From: Dryococelus australis
Lineage: Eukaryota; Arthropoda; Insecta; Phasmatodea; Phasmatidae
DNA: 64,000 nt
Assembly: GCA_029891345.1 (NCBI GenBank)
Contig: CM056997.1
Coordinates: 218,568,712-218,632,711 of the forward strand
Reading direction: 5' to 3'
Shown here: piece by piece, positions 46,401-57,519 of the stretch
Position numbering within the stretch: position 1 is the stretch's first letter
How the letters are laid out: each line of letters opens with the position of its first letter
Notes under the pieces: model-generated
The model's database searches: none
Seen by the model: the letters and a program-made list of their open reading frames with translations, nothing else
What the model was told of the DNA's origin: nothing
Translations under genes and position numbers: made by a program

Positions 46401-46740
46401 CAAGAAGAGTTCCTGGACTTTAAGACCATGCAGAAGAAGTTGTTAAAAAATAAGAAAGTTAACAGTAATGGAAACAACATTTTATGGCTCAAGGTAGTTT
46501 ATTTTCAGTATCGGAAAAGTTACTTGTTGCACGTATACTTCAAATAGGACAATGATGAAGATTTCAAGAGCTTTGCAACACAGAGGAGATCTCGAACATC
46601 CCTGACATTACCTCAACTGCAACCCTTGCATCGTGTCTCCTTCACAATCCAGAAGGATAAACTTAATGATTTGTTGCAGTTATGTATCTCCAAGACAATG
46701 AAGGACCAGTACCACAATTTTTATCAGTCTCTTGCACGGG
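43494..46740 (+). pseudogene. Transposase remnant of the 4.59-kb element
   Basis: Pieces of one large plus-strand gene with probable introns. A possible first exon lies at 43,494-43,601. A 3' splice-like TTAAATTGCAG lies at 44,417-44,427, followed by GSKRHLKYILKMSF. Later pieces include SGKEIPCMSFQCKDSTKCVR (Cys-rich), GRGHHPPGLKRPDDT (about 45,505) and SSHYCRRDTSKH. The best piece is FSDTCGGQNRN (about 46,150) running into the ORF 46,185-46,547, which has CFFEPGHSQMECDSLHANIE and WYTVVQMTSKGRLYTVVEMD. The end reads QYHNFYQSL near 46,735. The Asp in SDTCGGQN and the GH-QMECD acidic group look like parts of a DDE/D catalytic core. I recall this family as widespread in insect genomes but cannot name the superfamily. 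Many stops and frameshifts. Confidence 0.7.
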
Positions 46741-47060
46741 AAGATACAATGTGGACAGTGTTGATGAAGAACTGTGTGATGGCTGACTGATGACACAGTG
46801 TAGTAAAACATGTTGTTATAGTTATAACGATGATATGACCTCTCCTGCACAAGGAAGAGAAAATGTGGACAATGTTGATGAAAGGCAGTGTGATGGTAGA
46901 GTGATAACAGTATGTTTTAAAAAAGTTTTTATGTTTAGAACAAAGAGTCTTTCTGAATAAATGTTTGTATTGATTCCTGACTGTAAAACTGTACTGTAGC
47001 ACTAGCTACACATCATTACATTTTTTATAGTAATTGTGTTGGTTAGAATATTCCTGCAAA

Positions 47061-47123
47061 CGTATCTCCATTGCATATATAATCTGACAATGGATTTTGT
47101 TAGAGTCATACAAACGTATCTCC
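47061..47123. promoter_or_regulatory. Right subterminal CGTATCTCC pair
   Basis: Two AAACGTATCTCC copies at 47,058-47,069 and 47,112-47,123, same strand, 54 bp apart, matching the left-end cluster. Confidence 0.7.
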
Positions 47124-47339
47124 TAATAAATTAACTAAATTATAAAAAATAAAATACCATTCAATTGTAATTTTAAATAATGGTGGGTAGTAACTTGAAA
47201 AAATAGGAGCAATATTAAATAAACTTTGAACCACTTTAATAAAATTTTAAAAACTTCTGTCCTTGAACATTATTTTCTCTTTACTGAATAATGAAGAAAT
47301 GGCTTTTACGTCACTCTGGTTCTCAGCCATCGATATGTA

Positions 47340-48150
47340 TTCGTCCTTTAACATCCTCCTTTCTTAAATGTTGTGGTGGTGTGGCAGTCAAGATGCTACA
47401 CTGCTGACTCAAAAGATGCTGGAAGGATACCGCTCTCCTCTGGCATTTTTTTCGCTAACCTGCACCAAAACAGGTGTGCACAAGGGCGAGGGTCCCACCC
47501 GCTGTGCGTCGGACTTCGGCCTTAATCGCTACGCCTGGCGGCGGCCTTCGGAAGCAAAGATGGAGGTTGCCGGTGGGATTCTCTAGCTGACCTTGTGTGA
47601 ACGATGGCGATTGTAAGGCTCTCTGGCGGGTGGTGGGGGAAGCGTGATGGCGGTGCGCTCTGGTGGCCAGTGGTAGAAAGCAAGAAAGGTAGGCATAAGT
47701 TGGGAGACAAGAGAGGAATAAAGGATGCCCAGAAAGAATATGAGAAAACATTGAGGTATAGAATGGACGAGAGAGAGGACAGACGTGGGAGAGAGTGGCA
47801 GAAAGGAGTGCCAGAAGGTGAGACAAAAGAAGAGAAATGCAAGAGCATGAAGAGATTGGAAGGGATAATAGAGGAGGAGGGATAAAGGGAAATTCCTATG
47901 GGAATAGGTAAATCCAATATGGCCGCAGAGCAGGTGGTTTCGACGTGATATTATCTAATATGGCCGCAAGTTCTTCCCCTCGTTCCCAGACCGCAGCCAG
48001 GTGCGGGTGAATCATTTTATAATTAATGCCATACTTCAATGCTCTCAAGTAATACAATAGTGTATCATAAAATTTAGTAAAATCTGATCTTGATGTGTGA
48101 ATTTTTGACTGAAATTTGTAATATGAGACATTAAGGATATATGCCTGGTA
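47340..48150. other. Unassigned DNA, purine-rich on plus
   Basis: Overlapping ORFs on both strands at 47,368-47,917 reflect a purine-rich (plus)/pyrimidine-rich (minus) composition. The plus ORF 47,604-47,885 is charged and Lys/Glu/Arg-rich, as purine-rich DNA yields by chance. AATATGGCCGCA occurs twice at 47,916 and 47,958. No domain is recognised. Confidence 0.3.
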
Positions 48151-49079
48151 TTGCGTATGTTTTTGGTAAATAAATATAGGTTTTGGTTTTTGTGGATGCC
48201 TGTAGGGCGTCGTCGTAAGTTGTATGGTAGGGGGAATGGCTATCAATTCATTAAACAATTTTCTTCTTTGGAATTTCCTGGAGTAAGACGTATGCCGATT
48301 TTACAAAGGGGAGTTGGTAGTAGGATCGCGAGGTGTAAAGAGGCTCGGGGTCACCTGCAAACCAGCTACGAGTCCGAAGAAACTGGAGTGATATGATTTT
48401 ATTAGCCTGTTCACGAGGTGCGTGCTTGCTGCAGAATCTGTTTTACGTTCGCAGTAGTGTTTGCCGCCGAGTAACATACGGATCGTGAATGAGAGTTTGA
48501 TTGGAGTTCGTGCATGGCTCCTAATAAGTTTGATAAGGATTAAATGTACGCATTCCTACACGAACAGAACTATTTAAATAAAATCGATTATGTAATAGTT
48601 AATTAATCCATTGCTGTATTTGCAACACATTTCTAAGAGGGCGGTGATAACGTGTAAACAACGAAAAATAAGCCTTGTACAGTAACATAGAAAAAACTTC
48701 TCCTGTAAGAGTAAACTACGCCTCACTTATTGTTATCAAAATTTGTAAGACAAAATTTGTGTTCAATACAATATGTCTCTCATGTTATATATAGAGAATT
48801 AAAAATTGGCTCATTTATTTTCGATCCAAATGGGTTTCAAAATTCCATAAATGTATGCTACTGTTACAGTATTTGCATAAGTTATTTGGTACCCCCTGGA
48901 GAACTGTGATTAAATAGCAAACATGCAATAAAATGCAGGTCCAGTCATCGTCTACCAGTTAGACAGCAAGCTATTTTACTAGGGATATCAAGTTTTTCCT
49001 ACACTTCATTGTCCTCGCGAGTTATTTATAGCTCTCTAAGCGTGAAAATAACATATTTCAATTTTTACCACCTATACAA
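48151..49079. other. Unassigned DNA
   Basis: No gene or repeat could be supported. Confidence 0.4.
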
Positions 49080-49334
49080 TGAGATCAGCGAGTGGTGTTG
49101 ACCCTGACGAAGAATCTAGTAACGGAGGACAAGCGAATACAGGAATGCTGTATTGCTGTGTGTTGGAGTGCACCACTTGGGATCCCCTCGCGGGCTAATG
49201 AGCTTGAAGTGTAAATCCAGGGTAGCCGCAGACTTCAGCCTCCATCAGCCCAAGGGCCTGAGGGCTATTACCGCTGCTAGGTCCTTTTCCCCCTTGTTGC
49301 TGGCAATTGGAAGGGCAGAGGTTGTGCGTTGGGG

Positions 49335-49375
<41 letters not shown>

Positions 49376-49740
49376 GACGCAGAGGGTTAAGAGTGAGAGC
49401 GTAGAAAGTATTTCCCCCTTCCGAGACTTGGGGCGTCAAATTGGGGTCGACGTTTGCGCCCTTAATCTTCTCGCACGGCGGCGGCTCGGACGAGTCTGTG
49501 GTCTGTTCAGTTCTCTGGGTTAATGCAGGGCAAATCGGCGATCCGGAAGATTCCCGAGCGCAATTCCTTGTTGAGAGGGGATAAGTTGATTCCGTGGCGC
49601 CAACGTACTCAGGAGGTGGCGGACCGAACAATTCAAATTTGTGTATTTCCCCACTCTCCAAATAGGAGAAATCACTGTTTTACAATTGAACTGGATTACG
49701 GAGGAATTTGACGAGATTAATATTCGTGGAAGCGACTCCG
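49080..49740. other. GC-richer block around an (AT)n tract
   Basis: A GC-rich block distinct from its flanks, split by an (AT)n run at 49,340-49,372. ORFs crossing it on both strands read through the tract as alternating Ile/Tyr and are artefacts. GTGGCGCCAACG near 49,596 resembles an LTR-retrotransposon primer-binding site start, but no LTR could be matched. Confidence 0.3.
49340..49372. repeat. (AT)n microsatellite
   Basis: Uninterrupted alternating T/A of about 33 bases. Confidence 0.95.
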
Positions 49741-50285
49741 CGAACCGTTAATTAATAAAAAGTAGTTAAATGTTTTCCACCGAAACTGTATCTCTTTTCG
49801 AGATCTGATATTGGTAAGAAGATGGAAATATGTTTCCAACGGTCAAATTTCTTGGTCGATTGCTCAACTTTTAATTGAGTATATCCACCACAAATACCCT
49901 TCCACTTTTAAAGTAAGGATGGCCTTAATGTTTCTCATTAGTATAGGCTCCACTTGGTGTTTTTGAACAACATCGGCAGACTCCAGCAGGTTATTCCTCT
50001 CTAAAATATAAGACCAAAATATATTCACACTTTTCCCCATAAATGATTAAGGGTGATGTGCGCTTTCACAAAATACTAATTTAAAATCCCCAATATCCAA
50101 ATTACTGATTACAATCTGTTCGTTCAAACACTTTGGTAGAATCAAAACGTTTCCTTTTCATCACAACCAGAATACACAATCGAATGACAATAAAACATAA
50201 ATATACTCCGGCACAAGTCATACTTCTAAGGAAAATCTTTCACCGTTCAGCTTTCTGGATTATAGAACCCACTGCCAATTATAAA
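49741..50285. other. AT-rich DNA, nothing recognised
   Basis: The 60-codon plus ORF at 50,133-50,315 has no recognisable domain. Confidence 0.4.
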
Positions 50286-50289
50286 AAAA

Positions 50290-50455
50290 AAAAACTCTCT
50301 AAGTCAACTGAGTGAAGAGATTTGGATGGCTCTTAACAGCGAGGTCTTGAGAGCCGAAGTGGGTGAATTAAATGAATATGGAGCGGTACCGGAATGAAGA
50401 GGCGGGGCAAACGGGAGATCCTCGAGAAAACCCGCCGACCAACGGCATCGTCCGG
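50290..50455 (+). repeat. Dispersed repeat, left member of an inverted pair
   Basis: Contains GAGGTCTTGAGAGCCGAAGT and AACGGGAGATCCTCGAGAAA then ACCCGCC. The reverse complement of 52,295-52,450 matches it over about 160 bp. Downstream sequence diverges. Could be the two ends of a 2.1-kb element or two independent insertions of a short repeat. Confidence 0.65.
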
Positions 50456-51060
50456 CACGATTCCCACTTGCGAAAATCCTGTGACCCAGCTATGTACGTC
50501 AAGCCTATTTCAATAGTGATATGTTACGAGTACTTCTTTCGAAAGTAATTAAATTATTTTGCTCAATGAATGTCGTTTTGCTGTTTTATATCGTTGTTTT
50601 GCTGCTGTGTATTGTTTTTTTTTACCTGTATTAATACAAAACTTGTAATGATTCGGTATGAACGTTATGCAAACTACAACAATAGCAAATAGTCGTTAAT
50701 AATAATTACTAGGCTATATTGCAGTATAATATTAATATTTAACTATGTAGTATTATTATAATTAGTTATATTTGTATGTATAAAATGGTTAATTGTTTTG
50801 TTATACTTTGTATAAAGCATTGCAGAGTTTGTTACTGAACTTGTATCGCTGTATAATACGTAAGAGAGGTGCTAAATGGCCCTAGTCTTAACAGCATAAA
50901 GTAACAATAATAATAATCGTAATTACTTCTTTGGTGATGTGTGATACCCACCTATCAAGCATCAAATATTCTGTTTTGTGAACTATGCATGAATTTTTCG
51001 AAAAACGTTCTGACTGCGTTCCGATACACTCCAAACTTGAAACAGTGAGCATTGAGCATA

Positions 51061-51110
51061 ATCAGTGAAAAGAGTGAAGCTGATAATCAGTGAAAAGAGT
51101 GAAGCTGATA
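51061..51110. repeat. 25-bp tandem duplication
   Basis: ATCAGTGAAAAGAGTGAAGC plus TGATA occurs at 51,061 and 51,086 without a mismatch, with a partial third copy beginning at 51,111. Confidence 0.9.
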
Positions 51111-51526
51111 ATCAGTGCCAGATAACTAATAAACACAGTGGCTGAATTTCAGTGCTGTATGTGTGAGTCCCAATAAATGGAAGTGTTCTAGATAAATTCA
51201 ATCACTTAATGGTTTACCGAATAACTTACCAGTATTGGAAAAAAATATTGAGCTTTAACAACTTCGTATCTTTCCTTGGCAGTCTTTATCCTCTCGTCCT
51301 TAAATAATTTTAGTGTACGATAGGGGTAGTCACTTCCTTTCAATTCTGGCGCTATTATTTTATGACGTAAGGAGAAAAATACTCTTTTCGCGTACTTAAG
51401 CTTATTTAAATATCCTCTACTGTAGTTATCGTACCTTAAAATGTCCGTAAAAATGTTTCTTCCCCATTTCACTTTCCGAAAATAGACACTAGCGACAGAA
51501 ATACAAAAAGAAAGTAGTCTTCGAAG

Positions 51527-51658
51527 CAGACAACTCTGATACGAACAGAAGTTGCTTACTATAAATCTGCAGATCCCGCGAGAGGTCCTGGGCAGACAAC
51601 TCTGATACGAACAGAAGTTGCTTACTATAAATCTGCAGATCCCGCGAGAGGTCCTGGG
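51527..51658. repeat. Exact 66-bp tandem duplication
   Basis: The 66-bp unit starting CAGACAACTCTGATACGAAC is repeated without mismatch at 51,527-51,592 and 51,593-51,658; a third copy starts at 51,659 and diverges after 10 bases. Identity of copies indicates a recent event (or assembly duplication). Confidence 0.95.
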
Positions 51659-52294
51659 CAGACAACTTTAACTGAAGCACAACAAGTGTTTTTGTGGGCG
51701 TCTGACTTGCATCAGGAAAAAGTCTTGCGTTCGAGCCCTAGCGACTGCACTGCCGTGTTCCACGTATCAATACGCAGGTTGATTGTTGGTGCGATCTGGC
51801 CGAGCATTGCAAGAGCGATAAAGGCGATTCTGCAGCGCTTATCAAGTGCGCCATCGCCCCTAATCGCTAAGCTCTGAACTGGAGTGCAGTAACCATATCG
51901 TGCTGCGGGTACTATGAAACTTTCGTTTGTAAACCTTCTATTTTATTATTAGAATGTCCGTTGCAATATTTAGTGAAGGGCCTTTGAATACATCGGTACG
52001 TAACTTAACCGTATATTGGGAAATACAGGGATTTGAAAAGGTTACTGTAGGCTAATTAGGGGTTCCCTGAAGATTAATATATAATATTCGTGATGTCTTG
52101 AAACAACACAACAGCACATGAAATTCAAGTAGCCCTTGTATTTCAAACACTGTGCACGCCAGTTCAAGTGCCACGTAACCTAGGCGGGAGTCTTGCGAGC
52201 AGGTTGGGATATAATATTTGAAATTAATCTCACCGATGCAAGCTACAAACACGACAGGTCATGAAAACATTTCCCTGCAGTAGACTACTCGCCT

Positions 52295-52450
52295 CTCATC
52301 CAGGCGGGTTTTCTCGGGAATCTCCCGTTTCTCCCACCCTTGCATTACGGATCTGCTCATGCTCAACTCACTTCACCCACATCGGCTTTCAAGACCTCGA
52401 TGTTAAGTGTCGCCCAAATCTCCCCACTCCACTTCTGTAGTTTGTCGAAA
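52295..52450 (-). repeat. Dispersed repeat, right member of the inverted pair
   Basis: Reverse complement matches 50,290-50,455 (GGCGGGTTTTCTCGGGAATC then TCCCGTTT on plus). See the left member. Confidence 0.65.
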
Positions 52451-52459
52451 TGTAACACC

Positions 52460-53010
52460 GCCGCGGAAACGTCGATGTGAGAGGAAGAACAACGAAAATA
52501 GCAGCGGGAATAAACAATTGGGGAAGTAGCTACGATCTGACAACATTCATGACTCTTTCTGTAAAAAAATTGCTGTTGTCTTCCTTTGCTTTTTTTTTTG
52601 TTTCCGTGCCTTTTCTAAATCTCCTTGCGGTTTCAGAGAAGTCTCAGACAAGAAGACAAAAGCATTTGTTGACGCCATAAAAATCGTTGTCGTACGGGCG
52701 TATAGTATAGGAAGTGTCTTCTTTGACGCCTCATTTCCTTGCTAGACAGAACTACAATAAATCACCTGCACTAGTTTATGCAATAGGTTCGGTGTTCTTA
52801 TTGACGGAGATCCATACTAATAAGCTGTGAGTGTCAGTTTTAATAACGCTTACGAATTTCATCCTGCTGTTATAAATCATGCTCGCATATTTGCTCAGCA
52901 CATGTCAACAATTTCTACATTCGAGCTTTTCTCATAGTTAAATTTGAATTTACAAAAATATATTATAACTGATCGAACATGTAGTGTAGTAGTAGGCGCT
53001 TGTTCGTTCT
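52460..53010. other. Unassigned DNA
   Basis: The 67-codon plus ORF at 52,477-52,680 has no recognisable domain. Nothing else is supported. Confidence 0.4.
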
Positions 53011-53014
53011 ACGG

Positions 53015-53490
53015 CACTTTTGATTAATCGGATTATCGATTTGACATCAAAATTTACTGACCCAATTAATCTGGTAATTAATCTGTGTTTAATCCAACCA
53101 AAATGGGATAATCGTTTATCTGCCAATCATAATCCGATAAAATTAATGTTGTTGATTGGTAAAAATTTCTTTTATCAAACAAATTTTATTAAAATAATTA
53201 TTTCAAAGTTATTTTATCAAATTTCTTTGATGCATTTTTTGTGTGACTATATATGTGTAGTATGTGTGATAGAGATCCTTTATTTTTTTGTTGGAGAGCA
53301 GCGACATTGCTTTTCCCCCTTGGACGTCTGGCATTGTAATGAGGCGTGATGTGTTGGTGAAGTGGTACGTATATATTGCATAATATTTAATGGTATTGAG
53401 GAGGGGGGAAAAATTTCCTCCCCTTTTGCCGTCTGGCAGGCGACTGTGGGAGGGGGAGAGAGAGCAGCAAGAAGATATGTGCAGTGCAGG
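53015..53490 (-). repeat. Dispersed repeat family R, copy 3 (inverted, partial)
   Basis: Reverse complement aligns with the right ends of the other R copies. CTGCCAGACGGCAAAA fits CTGCCAGATGGTAAAC at 30,280. CACGCCTCATTACAATGCC-CCAAGGGGG fits GACGCCTCAGTACAACACC-CCAAGGGTG at 30,360. The terminal AT-rich zone starts TTTTGATTAATCGGATTATC at 53,017, matching the complement of 30,630-30,650. The GATTAATC-type motifs recur throughout. It lies left of the Polinton B integrase, with its terminus pointing away from the genes, as a terminal inverted repeat would. Confidence 0.65.
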
Positions 53491-53499
53491 CAGCATCTG

Positions 53500-55600
53500 A
53501 ATGTCGACTGGGGTTATTAGAAACGGCGGAGTTCTAAAACGCGTACTTCGAAATAACGAAGTATTTTATTTAAAATGAATTAGGTGCAAAGAATACGATT
53601 TGCACTGAAATCCACAAGAGCAGTTTACTAACCTGTATTCTATGCTAGTAAAAACAACAGACTCTCGTATGCAATGAATAAACTACGTGGCATATTTACT
53701 GCGTGACAAATAGATGTTATTATATTAACTAAAAGCAAGAGAACATAAAGGAATTATGCCAAGTCCAGACGAATTACAGCCAACAGAGTATATTTCCATG
53801 TGAAAACTAAATTAATGCCTGAGCAATCCTGGTGCTGTAAAGAAAGTAAAGAAGGAATCACTTATCAAATTATATCTACAATGAAGCCAAAAAGGTATCG
53901 TACTTCCCTACCAATCTAGTTAGTATAATTTAATGAGTTATTAAAGTTCACACATTCAAAAGATGTAAATTTACAAACGACCTGATTAAATACATTAAGT
54001 CCTACAACAAAATAACGACATATCATACAACAAAGTAATTTACATACGTTAGTTATGAAAAACCCACAAGTCCAAATTGAAAGTCACAATACAATGAATA
54101 TTATTTATTGGTGCTTATAAATGGAGCACAATTAAAAATACAGGTTTATATATCCAATGCAAGCTAATCACAATACCAATCTAGACACGTAACTTACAAT
54201 ATAATGTTTTAACTGTTACATATAATTTAATATGGAATGTTCTGCCATTTAAACACAATTACATCGGGCATTTAAAATGAAATGTTAACCACAGACAAAG
54301 AATTATAAGCTATAAAATCAATCACCAATACAAGCGTAGACAACAAACAACTAACTCTATTTCCACGCATTCCTGAACAAAAATAATTTTTCTGAAATTA
54401 ACTTACTTGTATCAAAAACGACATATTCACAACCATAGTTTACCACTGCAAATATTCCTAGCATGAGAAGAAATATTAAAAATAATTTTAACACAACTTC
54501 CGTCGAATTCTCGTGAGGCCAACTTCGAAATACACATTCAGATTTCCCGAAAAAAAATTGCTTATAATTTGTGAAAAATGTACAAATACTAGCTGAACGG
54601 CTGGAAAGAAAAACCGCACTTATTTTTTTTAATTATAGACCCACGTATATGTTAAACGTCTTTACAGATTCGCACTTATTACCATATTGCATGAATTAAA
54701 TTACTAACTCACACAACTGCATTCCATGTATATATAAATTAATGGTGCAGAAACGTAGTTTATCGGTTCGAATAAGTTTCTCTAGCGTGAGAGAGGTTTT
54801 TAAAATAATTTTAACACAACTTCCATCGAAAGCCTAACACAGTCCAAGCGTAGCAAGTCTCCGGGTCGTAGTGAACACTTGATCCATTCGTAGACTATTT
54901 TCAGAAATGGAATACACACACACATGTTTTCCAATATTGGATGTTTTATGAAAAGTCAATAAATTATCGCATTTAATGTTACGAAGGGTTGTTAATGAAA
55001 GGATAAATATGTTCTATATCTGAAACCCTGGCCTCCATCTGCATAGGACAGCCAACCCTCTGGGCAGTCAAGAATAGCTGGCCAAATATGCTGATAGGGA
55101 ACACGCACCAATAGACCAGCTAGGTTTATTTCCTCTCTCACTCATTCTCAACCCCTCCCTCTTCAACCCCTGTAGTCAGGGTCAACAACTTTTATTCCTT
55201 TGTTATGCAGACCACTGAAAAACTTCAGAGCATCGCCTTCTTATGCTTCTTCCAAGCATTTATAACTTAAGAACTTAATTACCCTGAAAATGTAAGAAAT
55301 AGTTTCTTAAACATGAATAATCACATTACAAAAGTCTTTAAACTGAAACAATTCCGGGCAACATTATCCAATTTCAAAGAAATATAACATTAAAAGGAAA
55401 CAAATGTAATGGATTACCACCGCTGAAGTGATAATCAAATAAAATTCTAATACAATGAAATGGTAATACAACAAAACAAGCAGAATTAGTGCACATTAAT
55501 TGTAATAAACTAAATACGCACTAATTGTACCTCGAAACCCCACTAATATCGATAAGTTCATTAAAAAACATAAATTATTTTTAATTTTTTTTAAATTATG
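53500..55600. other. AT-rich DNA, mostly unrecognised
   Basis: About 2.1 kb without a credible ORF. AATAATTTTAACACAACTTC at 54,481 recurs at 54,804 with flanking similarity, a short diverged duplication 323 bp apart. It lies between R copy 3 and the Polinton B integrase. Confidence 0.4.
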
Positions 55601-55639
55601 ATAATCGTACAAACATTGTCTTACAATCTTTCAACATCT

Positions 55640-56520
55640 TCATTCTTCACCCACAAATCATGAGTTTTTGAGGAAACTTTCTAGCAGGCAAAGGAGGCAT
55701 GTTTCCCTTTTTTAATGATATTACCAAATTAATGTTTTTTTGGAGAAGCAACTTTCTGCAATTTGTGTTCTTAAAATTCGCCTTTAATAGGCTGTCCATC
55801 ATAGGTTTCGAGGTAAAACATTTTAGGAAATGAAGGCCTAGCAGAAATAATTTTAAATATTTTTTAATACCAATTAGTAGTATATATTTTTTTTAAAAAA
55901 CCCTTTCAGCTTAGTGATCCATACATACTGTACAAATTTGAACTTTTGCTTTCTCTTGTAGAATACTTTAACATTATTATATATGGTTTTCATCAATCCA
56001 TTGTCCATAACCTTTTTGGGTGCCATTTTGATAGTTCAATGATATCCTGAATTATAAAATTGAAGTATTTCAGGCAAAATGTCTACCAAATTGTAAGTCC
56101 CTTTCGACATGAAATATTTCTATATTAGCTACTTAACCAAAATGCTCGATCTCTCGACTACTGAAGCTTTAAATTCATAATATTTTACATAATGGTAGAT
56201 CCAATATTTATCCATTAGTTTCTGGAAAGGAACATTAAAAAAATTGGTCCCTTTATCAGATTGAAGCGATTTTGTTGTTATTTCTAGTATAGTGGCTTTC
56301 ATTGCAGCAGTTACTTGTTTCCCAGTCTTGTTCTTCACAGGTATGCCCCAAAAATATTTGATATAAAGATATATTGTGATAAAAATGTACTTGTAATCCT
56401 TATTGTATTTAGAAAGCAATATCATTTCACACAAATCGGCTTGAAAAATATAATTTTAACCGTGAGTATTAACTCTTCTTCTGGGAAACCTTATCCTATC
56501 AAGGGTGTGTCTTTCTTGAG
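55640..56520 (-). pseudogene. Polinton B integrase remnant
   Basis: On minus, RIRFPRRRVNT starts it (about 56,500). The ORF 56,434-56,129 has LSKYNKDYKYIFITIYLYIK, WGIPVKNKTGKQVTAAMKA, then LQSDKGTNFFNVPFQKLMDK with the second catalytic Asp, and EFKASVVERSS with the catalytic Glu, so two of the three catalytic residues remain. Further on, GTYNLVDILPEILQFYNSGY, then YKRKQKFKFVQYVWI, then LETYDGQPIKG-like text in another frame. SKTHDLWVKNEDV near 55,650 is the chromodomain end. Frameshifts and stops are frequent after 56,129. Better preserved around the active site than the Polinton C copy. Confidence 0.8.
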
Positions 56521-57150
56521 AAGTAGTTCTGAATTTTATTACGAAATAAAAACCTTCCATCAGCTCTTCAATAATATAAATTATTTTGTTTGTATGTGAA
56601 TTATTCCCAGACTATCTCAAAGTAATGAGAAGTTTTGACCTGTTCACCAATTAATTAGGATTGTTCCAAAATATAGGAAAAATCCAATAACAAACTTCAT
56701 CTTTATATGCTTCACTTCCAGCAATATGCTTAATAAATGTAGTTTCGGGAGGTTTTCATCCTGAACCATTATTTGCATTCGCATTGAGGATAAGTTCTTT
56801 ATATTCCTCCAAATCAGTTTCGGAATATCCATTTGGATCATTTAAATGTAATAATTCAAACAATCCTTCACTCATGTCAGTTACATAATCACCCACTTGA
56901 TTTCTATTCTCAGGCAAAAAAAATTACTTAATCTCCCAGGAACCATATATTTCCATGTCGATATATACCAAATGTCGTATCGAACATAGATGATGAATGT
57001 TTTAAAGCCAAATAACATCATGATGAAAGATAAAGGTTTAGCTTTTTCTTCTTTAAAGGATCTTCCAGTTTAATTTCAAATGATGTTTCTTTAGAAGTAG
57101 TTAATGCATTATGTAGTATATCTGTTCTACTTGTCCTGCTATCATCGAAA
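56520..57150 (-). pseudogene. Polinton B conserved protein X, remnant
   Basis: On minus: FDTTFGIYRHGNIWFLGD (near 56,985-56,930), MSEGLFELLHLNDPNGYSET then DLEEYKELILNANANN (about 56,875-56,765), then SKLLITLRQSGNN-like text interrupted by a stop, and HTNKIIYIIEELMEG (about 56,595-56,550). It is the same protein as at 38.44-38.87 kb, but more complete at the N terminus. In both places it immediately precedes the integrase. Several stops and frameshifts. Function unknown. Confidence 0.65.
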
Positions 57151-57187
57151 TGACTTGTTTAGCCATAAAAATAACTTCAGAAATTAA

Positions 57188-57433
57188 TTACTTTACCCAA
57201 AACTCAGCTTTTTTCGCAAAAAATATCCGAAAAAAAAATGCAAAAATATATACCGATCGAATCCTCACATGAGAGAAGCGAATTCGAGTCTCCTCGATGC
57301 GAGAGCCTAAAAACTCCTCAAAGAAGCAAGCAGATTTGATTCTCAGCGGAATGAGCCACTCAGTCCTCACAGCGGTAAAATTGGATTTGAGACTCCGAAA
57401 CTGGTACAGCGGAACAGGCATATAAACAGACAT
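57188..57433 (-). CDS. Small hypothetical protein upstream of Polinton B X gene
   Basis: ATG-started minus ORF of 81 codons. YQFRSLKSNFTAVRTEWLIP then LRIKSACFFEEF and SRIEETRIRFSHVRIRSVYI. The pattern SNFT-RTEWLIP-RIKS is reminiscent of a small protein I recall from insect Polinton loci, but I cannot name a role. It is on the same strand as, and just upstream of, X and integrase. A C13 run (57,492-57,504) lies 60 bp upstream. The A-rich frame after RSVYI makes the C-terminal part doubtful. Confidence 0.4.
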   Translation of the reverse strand: MSVYMPVPLYQFRSLKSNFTAVRTEWLIPLRIKSACFFEEFLGSRIEETRIRFSHVRIRSVYIFAFFFRIFFAKKAEFWVK

Positions 57434-57491
57434 GGCCCTCCTCCCTCAACCAACATCCTGCACCCTCCTACCTCCAACCAGCTCGCCTCAA

Positions 57492-57504
57492 CCCCCCCCC
57501 CCCC
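57492..57504. repeat. Poly-C run
   Basis: Thirteen consecutive C in a C-rich stretch (57,430-57,520). Confidence 0.9.
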
Positions 57505-57519
57505 ACCAACAACCAATCC

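Larger units (their letters stand above)
42745..47333. mobile_element. 4.59-kb terminal-inverted-repeat DNA transposon, superfamily unassigned
   Basis: The left end TCGATGGCTGAGAACCAGAG (42,745) and the right end (47,314-47,333) are inverted repeats, continuing as TGGCGTA on the left and TGACGTA on the right. The flanks are direct TATGTA copies at 42,739-42,744 and 47,334-47,339, a 6-bp target duplication. Because ATCGAT is palindromic, a 4-bp ATGT duplication with slightly longer TIRs is an alternative reading. Inside are subterminal copies of CGTATCTCC or its complement near both ends and a degenerate transposase with a SDTCGGQNRN motif. It is the only element in the window with both ends and a duplication visible. 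Confidence 0.9.

Noticed and set aside
47455-47917. Two long overlapping minus ORFs
   Set aside because: Frames differ, composition follows a pyrimidine-rich strand, no domain; the plus strand is equally open.
49153-49661. ORFs with runs of Ile-Tyr
   Set aside because: They are read-through of the (AT)n microsatellite.
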